A stretch of 64,000 bases of DNA from Toxoplasma gondii ME49 (Eukaryota; Apicomplexa; Conoidasida; Eucoccidiorida; Sarcocystidae): positions 1,178,001-1,242,000 of the forward strand of contig NC_031479.1 in NCBI RefSeq assembly GCF_000006565.2. The letters are read 5' to 3'. Below are positions 47,761 through 60,200 of the stretch, piece after piece (the first letter of the stretch is position 1; each line of letters opens with the position of its first letter). Below the pieces are notes generated by a model, which did no database searches, was not told where the DNA came from, and saw only the letters and a list, made by a program, of their open reading frames with translations. A program made the position numbers and the translations under genes.

Positions 47761-48745
47761 TGCATATGTGAACATATGTGTGTGTATGTATCTCGAGGTG
47801 GATACGCGTATGTAGAGAACGGGCTGTCCTGGATACACTTGCCGTCCTTCCACATGTTCTGTGAGCGCGCTCCAAGGGTCTGGTCCAGATGACGGTGGTT
47901 CGACCTGTCTTCCGGGGTGCCCCAGTCTAGCCGGTACTTCGCTCTACGTTCTTTTTCGAGTGGTTTCCCCACGCAAGAATTGCGACGGAGAATCACGGGA
48001 GTGGAACGGAGTCGTGGAGAAAGGCGTTGAAGGCCAGCAGGACTTCTTGACGCGCTCTTCAATCCTGCTCGTTCGCCTTCACAAGATAATTGAAATGTGA
48101 AAAGGGGCACCCGCATGAACAGCAAGCGCAACAGAACGAAGCAAAGACAGGAAATCGTGTTTCGGGAAAGAGGGGAAGTTCCAGGGTCCGTTGGGGGGAG
48201 ACATGTTTTTCCACCTCCGCGTTTTTTACCGCCTGAGGTCTGAAGAAGACCGAGTTCGCGTTTCATATTTAACGTGCCAGCGTGCTCGGCTTTCTCCATA
48301 GAGAAGTCGGTGCCCCTGCAGCGTGTCTTTTTTTCCACGGAGTTTGGTTTTTGTGTACGCTCCCACTTTCTGCCGGTTCTCCGTTTGTCGCCAAGAAGTG
48401 TGTTTTTCAGTGTTTCGCGTCTTCTGCAATAGGACGCTTCGCTCGTTTTCGTGAGAGCGTGAACTCGAACGACGTCCTTTTGTGTACTTTCCAAGCACAA
48501 GGAACGAGTTTCAGTCTCTCCTTCTGTTGCTCCGAGCCCGCAGCTCACTCAACTGAGAACGAGAATCCGTCTTTCGCTCCACCTACACAGTTTCTGTACT
48601 TGTCCTTTGGCCGAGGCTTCAAACATAATAGACGACTGAGAGAACCACGGACTCGCAAACACAACAGTGCGCAGGCAGTGAAGCAGTGACATGGACCTTC
48701 CTCTTCCTTTGCTTTTTACTTACGCATCTGGAGCGACGGCCTCAG
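46076..48745. other. Intergenic with two TA-rich tracts
   Basis: Downstream of ECT. TA/ATGTATAT tracts lie at 47128-47164 and 47725-47758. The long minus-strand frame 48548-47592 (318 codons) starts only at a GTG, reads through the microsatellite as Tyr-Ile repeats and is rejected. Missing 5' exons of the next plus-strand gene are expected somewhere here but were not located. Confidence 0.35.
47725..47758. repeat. (TA)n microsatellite
   Basis: A TA run of about 34 bases flanked by ATACATAT and GCATGCATATG variants. Confidence 0.9.
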
Positions 48746-51700
48746 TGTTTTGTTGCGTTCCACGATTCCGTCTTCCAAGTAAACTACATGCTGAAACGAG
48801 CGACTGAAACTAGTTTTACACACTTCCTCCGTAGCAAAGTTGGTAAGGGTCTGGTATATACCGTTCAAGTGCGTGCGCCCAGCGCCAAAGGATCGCGTGT
48901 GTGTGACTTTCTCAAGTGATATGGAATCGGTAGGCAAAAAAATTTGGAATCAACGAACCTGACTTCACTTTCGGGATAGACTGTGGCTCTCTTTTCACAA
49001 CCGAAGAGCAATCCTTGATTTCGGTTGGCAAACTCGTCTGTCTTCTGTGCGCAATTGAATTATCAAAAAAGCTTCCTAGGTTCTCAACAACGCTATCCAG
49101 CTCAGCCGGCACTGCGTACCGTAAATCGACAGTTTCCCCTGGACATAGAAACGGCCATACAAAACAAGTTAGTGCAACGGCTGCGGGATTCACCGGAAAT
49201 CACACCGCACACAGAGGACCTGGCATTCCACAGTGTGTTGAAATCCTAGCTGTGGCTCGTTCAACAAGGGAACGCGTAATGTTCTACATATGACATTTCG
49301 ATGAAATCCCAGAGTCGAGTCAGTTTCGCTTCTTCACCCACGTGGGTGCGTTTTCGACCGGGACAGCAGGGAAGACAAAACGCAGTCGTTTTCCGGTCTC
49401 GACAGTGCTCACTCTTGCTACTATAGGAGATGCGCTGGAAAAGCAAAGGGATGGGAGGTGCATGTAGGTGGATGCGGTTTTAAGGGTGTTCACAGTAGTC
49501 CTTTGTTCACTTCAACATTTCAAACCCTTCAGGTGTGTCGTGCTGAACATCCACAAGCATAACCGATGCTCTCACTTTGAAAATCTTTCTTGTGTGCACG
49601 CCCACAACTGAAGTCCCGGTGTCGACAACTTCATGTGATTGCGCATTCATCGCGTGTTTTTTTGCCGCTGGGGAACCCTGCGACAGTCACTACGGGCTTG
49701 TGGAACAAATGGAACACCTCGCGCCTTTCCAGAATACAGAGCCTTTTCAGTCTTTCAGGTTCCTTCGTGATTGCTTGTTCGCTAACTGGTGCCGTACTCT
49801 ACGCGTACCACATTTCTTGTCTTTTCCGGGTTCAAGATCGTCCGCTACGTGCCGCTCCACTCTTGCCTGACCCAGGTTGATTTTCGGACGTTTTTACAGC
49901 GACGTTCCTGCTGTATTGAACTGTTCCACTTGTTCTTTCAAACCATCTTCGAAACAGGTTCCTCAGCGGTTGAAAATACCCAGGTGACCTTTCAAAGTAC
50001 CATCAGGTCCGCCCTAGTGTCTGCCGGGCGTTTCGAGTCCTTTGCATATTTCTGGCACTTTACCCATAAATCATCACCTTGCCCAACTTGTGGGGACCCC
50101 ACCGTGTGTAGTGTGTTTTGAAGGCTGATCACCATCCATTCGTGTGTTTCCATTCTTTGGTTCAAACCCGTAGCATTGAGAGTGCTTCCTGTTGTTCACA
50201 AAGGAAGGCTGGGTATCGTAACCATGATTCGCATATAAATTGACGAAGCTGTGCGTCGATATATCTGCGATGAACATCTGGGCGCTCGAGAAAGCAGGAT
50301 ATAAACGGGACTGCAAGCGCGCGGGGGGTAGAAGTTCACACATGACCAACAAACTCTGGTCATTTCTCACCATTTTAGGAAGGAAACTTCAGAGTTGCGA
50401 AATTAACCGCCGACGTTGAGAAACGCTCACCGTGGAAGCAACCTCTTCGTGTCGTTTCGTTAAACAGAAAGGCGTCTATGTTTTACACGTTATGTGGCGT
50501 CCCCAAAACGCTTTGTCGTTTACTTAGTTAAAAGAGATCTAGCGTCGGCACGCCATAACTTGCCGAGTGAAAGTCTCCAAGGGACCTGCAAACGGGTGCA
50601 ACCTACTTTCATGCAGTGGAATGTCCGTATGCACGCGTTTACGCAAACAAAAACCTACACGTGTGCGCATGTCTGTCTTTATATCCTATTGCTCGTACAT
50701 TTCCACGCTGGCCCGCAGGTACGTCGTTGCAAGAGGGAAGTGTAACTGAGGGGTAAAAACGGAACCGCTTTTTAGATCCAAGGTAGAAGTGTTCCACCAG
50801 GGACGTAACCAAACTTCAACCGAAACGCGTGCACAGCACGTCCTGTCTACGATTCTGATCATCCCAAAGTGTCTGCTTACGACAGGCAAAAAAAACGAAT
50901 GCTTAACAGAGAGCGTATGCCACTATCTCTTTCGCCGTCTTTCGAAACATCAACTGCGGAGATTTCGAGGTCGATAAACGTCCCGGGGTTGACTCGAGAT
51001 TTGATTTTCTCGTTGCTATTTGTGTGAAAGGTTCCGGAGGCCGTGTTCGTTTCTGCCGCTTCTGCTTCAGAGTCCCGACAGGAAACTGGTGAAAAGATGA
51101 GCTGGATCCCTCTGCTCAGCGCGAGCTTTTTAGAGCTCCTTGCGTCGCACGCGTTGATTCGGTTGGCCGTGACCACATGCGTCCAAGGTTCCCTCTGTTA
51201 CTTGACTTTCCTTGGAGCGACACAGACATCGCTTTGTCGAGTTCCTGGGTTTTACTCTCAGACTTTCGCGGCACTCGTGAGAGGAGCTGAAAGTTACCTT
51301 TTCGTTGAACAAGACATGGAGGAGGAAGAGAGGGAACGGACTCTAACGGAGACACGGGAGGAAGTTCGACAACTCCAGTGTCTCTGCCTCGTTCTTCTCC
51401 TCGCGTGTCTCGTTCTCTTTCAGGGACAAGGCGACGGGGATGAACGGTTTACCCAGTTTACTCCAGAGAGAAGTCCCTTTCTCGATTCACACGTGCAACG
51501 ACAAAGTCTGCTCCGGCGGTTCCAGCATGCAGAACTTTGGTAGAGACGCCGAACTGGGCGTTTCCCCGTGCATGCGTTGACAAATGCGCGCGTACCAACA
51601 GGAGTGTGACCGCAGGGGTATTCAAATATAGACTTCCACACGTATAGTGCTCTCGTCTATGAAAGGGACTACCCTACTTAACTTACATGCAAACGTGGTT

Positions 51701-51798
51701 GCTCAAAAATATATGCATGTATAATATGAAATGGTTCTTATCTATCGATCTGTATATATATATATATATATATATTCATATATATATATATATATATA

Positions 51799-51834
<36 letters not shown>

Positions 51835-51835
51835 C

Positions 51836-51867
<32 letters not shown>

Positions 51868-52396
51868 ATATTTATATGTATGTGCGTCCGTATGTACGAG
51901 CTCATTTCTAGATGATGGTAGAGCTCATTCTTTGCCCACGGACGATCCAGCTTGATGGACTTTGCAGAGTGACAGGTGGAGGATTGACCTCCAAGTTTTG
52001 TGCTCATCAGGGAGAGAAACACTCCAAGTTAATCTCCGGGTGTCTCGGGCATCTCGTGCTGCTTTGTGCTTGTTTTTGAAAGCCGAGGAGGAACGCCTCG
52101 TTAGTGCCTTCTTCAAATCGGGTTCAAGGGACAAGGAGATTCCACATGTGGAAATCTCCTGCTTTTTGAGGTGGTACAGCCGGAAGACTCTATTTTTCGG
52201 TTGGAAAAAGATTGATTGGTTTTTCTCCGTGTTCTTGCAGAAGAACATTGACAGGTCCTCTTCATCGCTGCCACAGTTTTTTCTCCTGTGCAACAAGAAG
52301 AGACCCCACACCTCGTTGTTCCCTTGCCGCGGGCAAGACGCGAGGAAGTCTCTTGTCGATAGAAATCTGCCTTCTCTGTGCCTCGATTTGAGGTAG
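48746..52396 (+). CDS. Tentative multi-exon gene, unknown function, 5' end missing
   Basis: Chained exons: 48746-48842, 49101-49167, 49687-49804, 49837-49983, 51031-51276 and 51968-52396 (TGA/TAG-type stop, TAG at the end). All phases agree (1, 2, 0, 0, 0). The best-supported pieces are the first donor (TTG|GTAAGG), the exon with [19 protein letters not shown], and the final exon with [37 protein letters not shown] and a Ser/Arg-rich end. No ATG is available in the first listed exon, so at least one upstream exon is missing. The donor at 49168 (AA|GTTAGT) is weak, and the intron 49805-49836 would be only 32 bases. No family is recognised. The product would be mostly helical and rich in Leu/Phe/Cys. 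Some exons may be wrong. Confidence 0.38.
51752..51878. repeat. Compound TA / ATTCATATAT satellite tract
   Basis: About 127 bases of almost pure TA interrupted by ATTCATA, ACCTTCATA and TTTATA units. It lies in the proposed last intron of the tentative gene (51277-51967). It is the longest simple repeat of the window. Confidence 0.95.
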
Positions 52397-53022
52397 AACC
52401 TGAATTCACTTTTTGCCTCACATTGGGGGGGCGGGGGGGCGACGAGGCATAAGATTTAGCGACACCCGCTCTATTGCTTTGTGTCTGAAAGCAATCAGTG
52501 TGCCCTTCTACAAAAACAAGTGAAGGAGGGAAGCTTCCCCCTCCACTCAAGCTCCAAAAACTCCCATATTTCTCTCTGTTCCTTGGATTGATTTTCGTCC
52601 GAGTTTTTCCTTGCGGTGGAGGTACACAGCCACCTCGCTGCTCTCTGCGCGGTGTATAGCGGGGTCTTGTTTTGCCTCTTCTAAACAGGTGCTACTTCGT
52701 TCTTTGTCTGAGCCTCTTGTGGTCTCTTCGCGTCTCTCCCGTCTATGAAGAATTCCCTCTGTGGCCGGGTCTCAAACTCCACAGTGCTGCCGCGCCTCCT
52801 CTCGGAGGTGTGACACGAATGGACTTGTTCCCTAGCGTTTACTCGTCGAACGTCCGCAGCTGTACATCACTACACTGGCGCTCATACGTAGGGGCAGCGG
52901 CATGCGCAGCCAGAGAGGCTCCCTACAGAATGCCTATACACACTCCTAGCAAAAACGAAAAAACGTCCGTGCCTCCACTCCTCTATGTATCAATCAGTCT
53001 ATGTATGTATCTATGCATACGC

Positions 53023-53064
<42 letters not shown>

Positions 53065-54292
53065 GGTCGCACGTGTGTGCACATGTCTCAACAAATCGGC
53101 ATATGTAAGTATATAAAACTACAAGTCTTAGTGAATATGAAGATGCAAGTGTAGCCGCTACACCCGCGAAGGTAGAAGGATTACAGTCCGCGGACTTCGT
53201 AGTGTGACCATGAACTTCTTTTTACTGTCTTGATTAGTGGAACCCTGCATGCACCCATTTTGATATTGAACCATAGGAACTTAGCGTCCAAGAACAGCTC
53301 GACGGAAGACAGTTCGAGGTGGGCTTTGCCCCAACAAATCAGATGAAAAGTCCTTGAAAGTGTGTCTTGCATTAGCACGGTGTTGGTGTCTCGCGACAAC
53401 CTCAGGAAGCCAGATAGAAGTGCAACAAGATGAAGACATTCCATACAAAACACACTGCTCGCATGCTTCGTCGGGTGCCTACACCCCCTGCATTCACACA
53501 CACCCAATTGTGCAACATACATATCTATATATTTCTACGATGTATAGGTTTGGATATATATATATATATATATATATATGCATGCATGTGTACGGACCCG
53601 GATATACATTCTGTATGCAAACACCCTCATGTGCATGCACATATGTGCGTGTGTGCATCACGAATGCCAACGTCGAAGCGTCCAGATTTACACTTTCGCG
53701 CGACCCATTTGCGCTCACAGATGTACAGTTGAACGAAAACCTAATTGTCACAAAGGTTGCATCAGTGGGGAGCAACAGAGTTTTTTCAGGCAGTGCGCGC
53801 GCGAAGGAACAAACATTCTACCGCCACTAAAGAAACGCGGAGAGGAACCAGATCGGAGTCAGCGTGCTCTGATGGCTGCAGACGCGTTGAAATTGCAGAA
53901 TACATTTTTAATTGCAAAATTCGGCAGGCCATCTTCACTGGCTAGATAGCGCGGCAGAGGCGGGGACAGTGTGCCGGGCGTCTCTCTGTCTTTCTCGGAG
54001 CTTGACGGAAGCTCTGGCGTTTCTTCGGAGTCAACAGCAATCGTCCGGGGGGGGCTAATCGCCCCCTTAACTGCAGCGGAAAAAGCACACAAGAGACACA
54101 CCTTGTCTCGAAGTTTTTACATTTTAGTGGCTTAAAAGCGTTCAAGTCACCGTTTCCCCCGACTGTTCAGTGAATGAAGAAAAAGGCGTTTCTATCTCGC
54201 CGAGACCCTGCCCACCAGGCATGCTCAAGACTCCACTCCGTTCCTTCTTTCCACTTTTCTGTTCTTCCGCGCTTCTGGCCTCCCCCTGCCCT
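52397..54292. other. Spacer between convergent genes, TA-rich tracts
   Basis: This lies between the stop of the tentative plus-strand gene and the stop of the minus-strand RCC1-repeat gene, so it should hold two 3' untranslated regions. TA-rich runs are at 53023-53064 and 53555-53579. Short frames crossing these runs are treated as chance. A G-rich run (GGGGGGGCGGGGGGGC) lies near 52425-52440. Confidence 0.4.
53023..53064. repeat. (TA)n microsatellite
   Basis: A TA-rich run of about 40 bases with one GTATAT interruption in the convergent-gene spacer. Confidence 0.9.
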
Positions 54293-57264
54293 CTAGTTCT
54301 CGCTCTCAGATCCAGGTTCAGCGGCCGAAGCGCAAACCAGAGAGACACCACGCACTAAAGAAGGTGGAGAGATCTTTTCAGTATCGCGCCAACCTGCAGC
54401 AATGAGTTCGCGGCCCTGTTTGTCGCTTTTTTCTCTTTCGTTGACGTTGTGCTCGCCTACCTCGGCCGCCGGTGCCGACTTGTCCGTGGGCGTTGAATCC
54501 CCACCCCACAAGTTTTCCAGAGGCCATGAGGGCAAGGCAGTGCTTGCTGCCGCATGCAATTTTCTCGGCGCAGAAAATCGAGGATGGGCCAGGAAGGTCC
54601 CGAGAAGACGAGACAAGGAACGAAGACGGCGAGGTGACCGCGGAGGCCGAGCGCGGAAACTGCGTGCATGAACGAGGAGAAGCATGCAGTGGAAAAAGGA
54701 AACGGCCGAGAGAGAGGCGCGCACGGAAAGAAGGAAAAGGGAGAGAAGGTCCACGCAGAGAGCTGCGAGGAAGCGAGAGAAGAGAGCTACGACGATCGAG
54801 ACAATGAGGCGCCAGGCTGGAGAGGACGAAGAACAGACAGGAAGGCACCAGACAAAGTGAACAGAAAAGAAAGATACGGTATTCTCCAGGAAGGAATGGC
54901 GACACAGGGAGATGCGAAACAGAAAAGAACCAGAGTCTTACCACGACGGGAGAGAGAACTTGTTGCTGCTGCTGGAGTGTGCGGCCGCACTGGCCGCGAG
55001 CCGTTTCTCCGCAACAAAAGAGGGCGTTTCGCTTCAGGAGTTCGTCGGCGAATCTACAGTTGAGTCAGCGATTGAGGTGCAACACAACACAAACAAGGAA
55101 CCACGGAAACAGTCAATGAGAGGTTTCAATGGGGGAATCAAGATCTCTCGGCTGGTTCGCACCATTCCTCCAACTCCGAAACCAAGTCGAGACCGACGTT
55201 TCCATGTGACGTAAAACGAAGGAAGCAAAGTTACATCTCTCGGCCTCGTGACCTCGGCCTCTGTTCAAGGACAGCAACTCCTGCTGGTGTTGCCGAGGCG
55301 ACCTGCGCTTGTCTTTTCTTTCACCTGCTTAGCGAGGTGCCAGTCTACCGCGTAAAGCCTTCATGGACTTCTCGCTCCTATCGGAAGCCAGGCGGGTGCG
55401 CATCTCAACCGCGCATGCAGTCGAGGAGCTGCTTCAGTCGCATGCGCCGTCGCAGTCTTGTCGACTACAGGCCTTCGGGGACTGTAAGGTTCCACCCGCG
55501 ACGGAAGTTCAGAGAAGAAGCACGATTCGGGGAAGGAAGCTTACGGCTGATGCGCGTCTTGAAAAAGAAGAAGAGAGAAGTCATCCCCAGCAGCGACTGC
55601 AGTGACGGCGCACTGTTTGACTGCACAGAGAAGGCAGAGCGTCATGAAAAAACAGATGAGCCACGCGGCGTCTCTCTCTCCCCCCCTTGCGGTCGGAGCG
55701 GTCGGGCAAAAGTTTGAGCAGACAAGAGCAAGGGAAGAGAGAAAGAGAAAACACCGGAGAAGAACCAGGCACACAGACACACGCATATGTACCTGTGACA
55801 AGAGAGAGCGCGAGACGCACAAGAGAGGGAACAGGAGATAACGAGATAACGAGAGAAGAACAAGGCATGAAGGAGAGAGGGGAAACCAAAAAAGAAAAAA
55901 GGAGACGAAGGAAAACCGTCAGAGAAGAGGAAGCGGGAGAGGCAAAAGGAGACGTAGCGCGAAAATAAAAAAGAGAAAGAGTTCTATAGCTTACTTCCAG
56001 GGAAACCTGTCGGAGGGAGAACGGCGACAGGTTTGTGTTGAAGGTGACGATCTGCGTAAGTGTACGAAACAGCTCGAGGAATGGAAACTTTGTTTCCTGC
56101 AGAAGAAACAGAGGGGAAACCAGAGGGAGAACTGGAAACACACTCCAGCCACACCAGCGGGGCAAAAAATTCGACATTCTCGAAAACGCACATTTTCAAA
56201 CTTCTTTTGAAGGGACATATGGCGTCATTCTCGTCTCGTCTTTACACTTTTCTTTCTCGTTTCGTCGTCTGCTTCGCACGAAAGAAAACATGCCTCTCGC
56301 CATCTTCCTCTTCGACTTTTGGTTTTCTTACCAGACGTCTGATGTGCATGCTCTGTCGACACTCACGCGCTCATGTACACTCCTCGACAATAACTATGGA
56401 TTTAAGAGACTCAAGAACAGGACAAGCAGCACTGGACGTTCCTCTATTTCGCGCGTTCGCGCTCAGAAATCTCAACACCGCCTTCCAAACAGTCGGCATG
56501 ACAGCAAGAAAAAAAGGTTCCCCCTTCCTCGTTTTTCTGCGCATGTCGCCTTTTTACTTGTCTTGGTAGATTTTGAATTCTGCAAAAGTCCACTGTTGTG
56601 AATTCGCTTCTCTGCGATGGCGACCCCTATCTGACGAGGCTCTCTGAGAGAGTTGCAGAACTCCAGAAGTGAAAAGGAGACAACTTATCTCGTGCGAAGC
56701 TACGAATGCCAAAAAGTGAGCTACAACCACAGACATCGCAGCTTCTAACGAGAAACTGCTAAAACAGCAGCTGCCCCTTCTACACCAGAATCGTTTCTTC
56801 TCACTAGAGGAGAAGCTAAGTGCATTAAAAAAGAGAAGACGACCTCTTGGAGTTTTTCCTCACCCTTCACTCGCTGCATCCACGTAGTGCCCGCTACGCC
56901 CTGCTGGTTCGACCGCGTGTCTCCGAGGCCTAGCTGGATTTTCGAGTCGTCCCCGAATCTGCAGAAAAACGCGAAACAGAATGAGATACAGATCCCGCGA
57001 ACATTTCCTCTCCTTTACATACACGTACAGGTACAAATAACCACCTGTATATATAGATGTGTACGTACATACACACACATATATATATATACATGTATAT
57101 ATACATATATATATGGATGTCGAGATATGCATGCGTGTGATCGTGTGATCGGCGCGGTACAGTCTACGTCATCACATGGACTCGGTAGAGGAGAGCGACA
57201 TCTACGCACACCGAGGTACCTAGGACTGTAGACCATGACATCCGAAATTGCCATAAGCATATGC

Positions 57265-57295
<31 letters not shown>

Positions 57296-60200
57296 TATCG
57301 CTTGCTGTCGTTTTTACAGCAGTTTCCAGAAAGCATGTCTTCACGTATCTACCTCTTTACATATACATGTATGAACGCACGCCTATGACGACTTTGATGC
57401 ATTCCCAGTCCCTGTACTTACATATATACGTGAGCATATTTGTACATATGCGTGCGTATATATGTGGGTGCCTTACGCGTAGACTTTGCCGTCTTTGGAG
57501 AGACAGATTGTGTGATGGAGGCCACAGGAGACGTCGACGATCTGAGGCTCGCGATTTCCATGTCCGTTCCAAATCCTGTCTGGGTCGGCATCCGAGAAGT
57601 CCACGCGGCGAGCGCTAACGCGCAGACTCGCCTCGTCGAACGGCCGCGGCTCCACGCCGCATTCGCCGAACAGATTCTCTCCGCAGCAGTCTGCAGGCGG
57701 AGGGAAAAAGCAGGTTTCAGTTCCGTTTCGATTCGCGTCTATATGGCGACGCGAAATGGACATTCGTGAGATATATATATATATATTCCCCTCCTCACTG
57801 TTCGCCCAGGAAGGTCGAAGGCTTCAGAGACGCCCCAGACGAGGGTGAAACAAAGGATGCACAACCGAGAGGAGGAGCACACATCGCGAAGAGAGAGATT
57901 GTCGGTGGTCGTGGACCAGTTGTTCACAAGAGAGCAGAACGAGAAAAAACCTTCATGGCCGGCAAAAACGCGTCCGTCACGATGTCAGCTCTTTGACGAA
58001 GACGCAGCCTCTGCACAACTCGTTCGGCTTCTCTGTCACCACCACCGTCCTAATAATCCTTTTCGCTCGGCGTCCTCGCATTTCCAGCGAGACAAAGCGC
58101 TTCGCCTTCAGAGTCCTTTCACACCGTCCCCCCCCCCCCCCCCCAGGCTTGCCGATTTGCATTCGCGCCGTTCTCTTCGCCTCCTTACAGAGCTCGCCGC
58201 GACGCGTGACGAAGGCTGCATGCGTGCCGCCGACATTCATCTTCACCACACAGTCGGCCCAGCCTGTGAGCGTTCCAAGGGCGCGAAGCGCTCTTCTCGC
58301 CCAACGCGTTGCGAGGCCAGCTGCCGCGGCCTCACAAGCCTCTGCACCTTCGCGGTCAGGCGGTAGGCCGCTCAGGAGACGCACACCGCAGGCCACAGAC
58401 AGCGTTCCGTCGGCAGTTTTCGTAACACACAAACCGCGCTCGGTGCCCGAGGAAGAGGAAGAGGAAGAAGAGGAAGAAGAGGGAGAAGAGGGAGAAGACG
58501 CAGAAGACGCAGACTGGACAAGGCGAGCAAAGAGGTCGTGCGGCTTGTCGAGGACAAAGACTCGGCCGTCAGAGGAAAGAAGAAACAGTTCTGCGGCTGA
58601 GCACTGGGCGTCGACGACCTTGAAGGACAGATCGAGGTAGAAAGGCGAGACAAAGTCTAAGGAAGAAGACAGAGATGGAGACAGAAATCCGACAGGAGTA
58701 ACGCGACATAGAAATAGAAATACACACACGGACCTAGAGACCTTTACATGCGTGTATACATCCATGTACATATCTCTGTACATATCTCTGTACATATCTC
58801 TGTATATATCTCTGTATATATCTCTGTACATATCTCTGTATATATCTCTGTATATATATATGCATATATTGTCTGTATATATATATATATATGCATATAT
58901 TGATTTGTCAAACAGATGAAGGTGGTGCTGTTCACAGAGAGCCGGAGAGGGAGGAGAGGCAGCCAAGTAACTGGGGGACCCAGAAACGGAAGCAGAGACG
59001 TCAGAACGGGGCAGCAACACCTGGGATAGCCTACGAGCAACAGCTGCGAAGACACCCAAAAGAAATAACGCAAGCCAGGATACGAGGCAGGAAAGATGCG
59101 CGCGACGGAGAGACGGCGAATCCACAGGCAGAGCCTCTACAGAAAAACACCCCGAAACAAGAAACGTCGACATCGGGGACGAAGAAGATGCAGTGCGCCA
59201 GGAGGACTAAAGAGAGCGAGACGCTCGAGAAACAAAAGAAATGGAATCTTAAGGAAAGGCATCGACGGAGGGAGAATCGCAAGGAAGAGACACAGAAAAG
59301 GGCAGTCTACGAAAGACAGTGGAGAAAGACCTACGCAGCGTCGACTCCGCGGATCCGGCGTCCCCGCTGTCTCCTTCCTGCGCTTCCGGTTTCTGCGAGA
59401 AACTCCCCCAGAGAGCCGCCTGATTTTTCTCGTTCACTGCGACACCGAAGTCGGGACCGAAGGAAATCTGTCGCCAGGGTGCTCGCGCAGCAGCTTGGTC
59501 TGTACAAGACGGAATGCATTTGACAGAACTGCACTGAAGTTCACTGAAGTTTGGGAGTGTCATGCATCACGTTCTACTTAAGTTTACGGAGACCTGCTCT
59601 TGCCTGGCTCGCGCGCCGACCAAGACAGCAGAAACGTGGATCTCGAGACTTTGAAACATGCCGCTTTTGCTGCTGCCAAGTCCGACCGGAAACCAGGAGA
59701 GACGCGGATACACGCGTTTCGCAGAGAGCAAACGGAGCTGAGAAGCGTCTCAGCAGTGCAGAAACCCAGACGTTCCTGTCTCGCTTGGAAGGCATTACCC
59801 TCCACACCGGCAAGCACTCCAGAAGTTTGGTGAAGGCGGACGGCGTCCACGGAAGTCACGCGTTCTCGCCGTCGCCGATGTCGCTGCTTTACGAATGTGC
59901 AGTGTGAGGACTCTTTCGAGCAGGGCATGAAGTCATCCCGAAAGAGTGAAAGGCGAGATTTCGCACTGGACACAAGGTAGCCAGTGGGGGAGGGAAGGGG
60001 GAAGGTAGGAATTCGGCTCATGGGCCAAAGACCTTCAGCGTCCTTTCCAGAGTTCTTGCCCGCGTCTCCACCTTTCCGTGAAGACATCCTCACCCGGCAA
60101 CGCAGTCTACATGCGTACATGCGTACACCCTTCACCCTCTTGCCCACGAACAAAGGACGGCTGGACGCAGGAGCCTTCGCAAGCGACTAGCCTCCACACA

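Noticed and set aside
47592..48548. Minus-strand 318-codon frame
   Set aside because: It starts only at GTG, runs through a TA microsatellite as Tyr-Ile repeats and shows no domain or splice logic.
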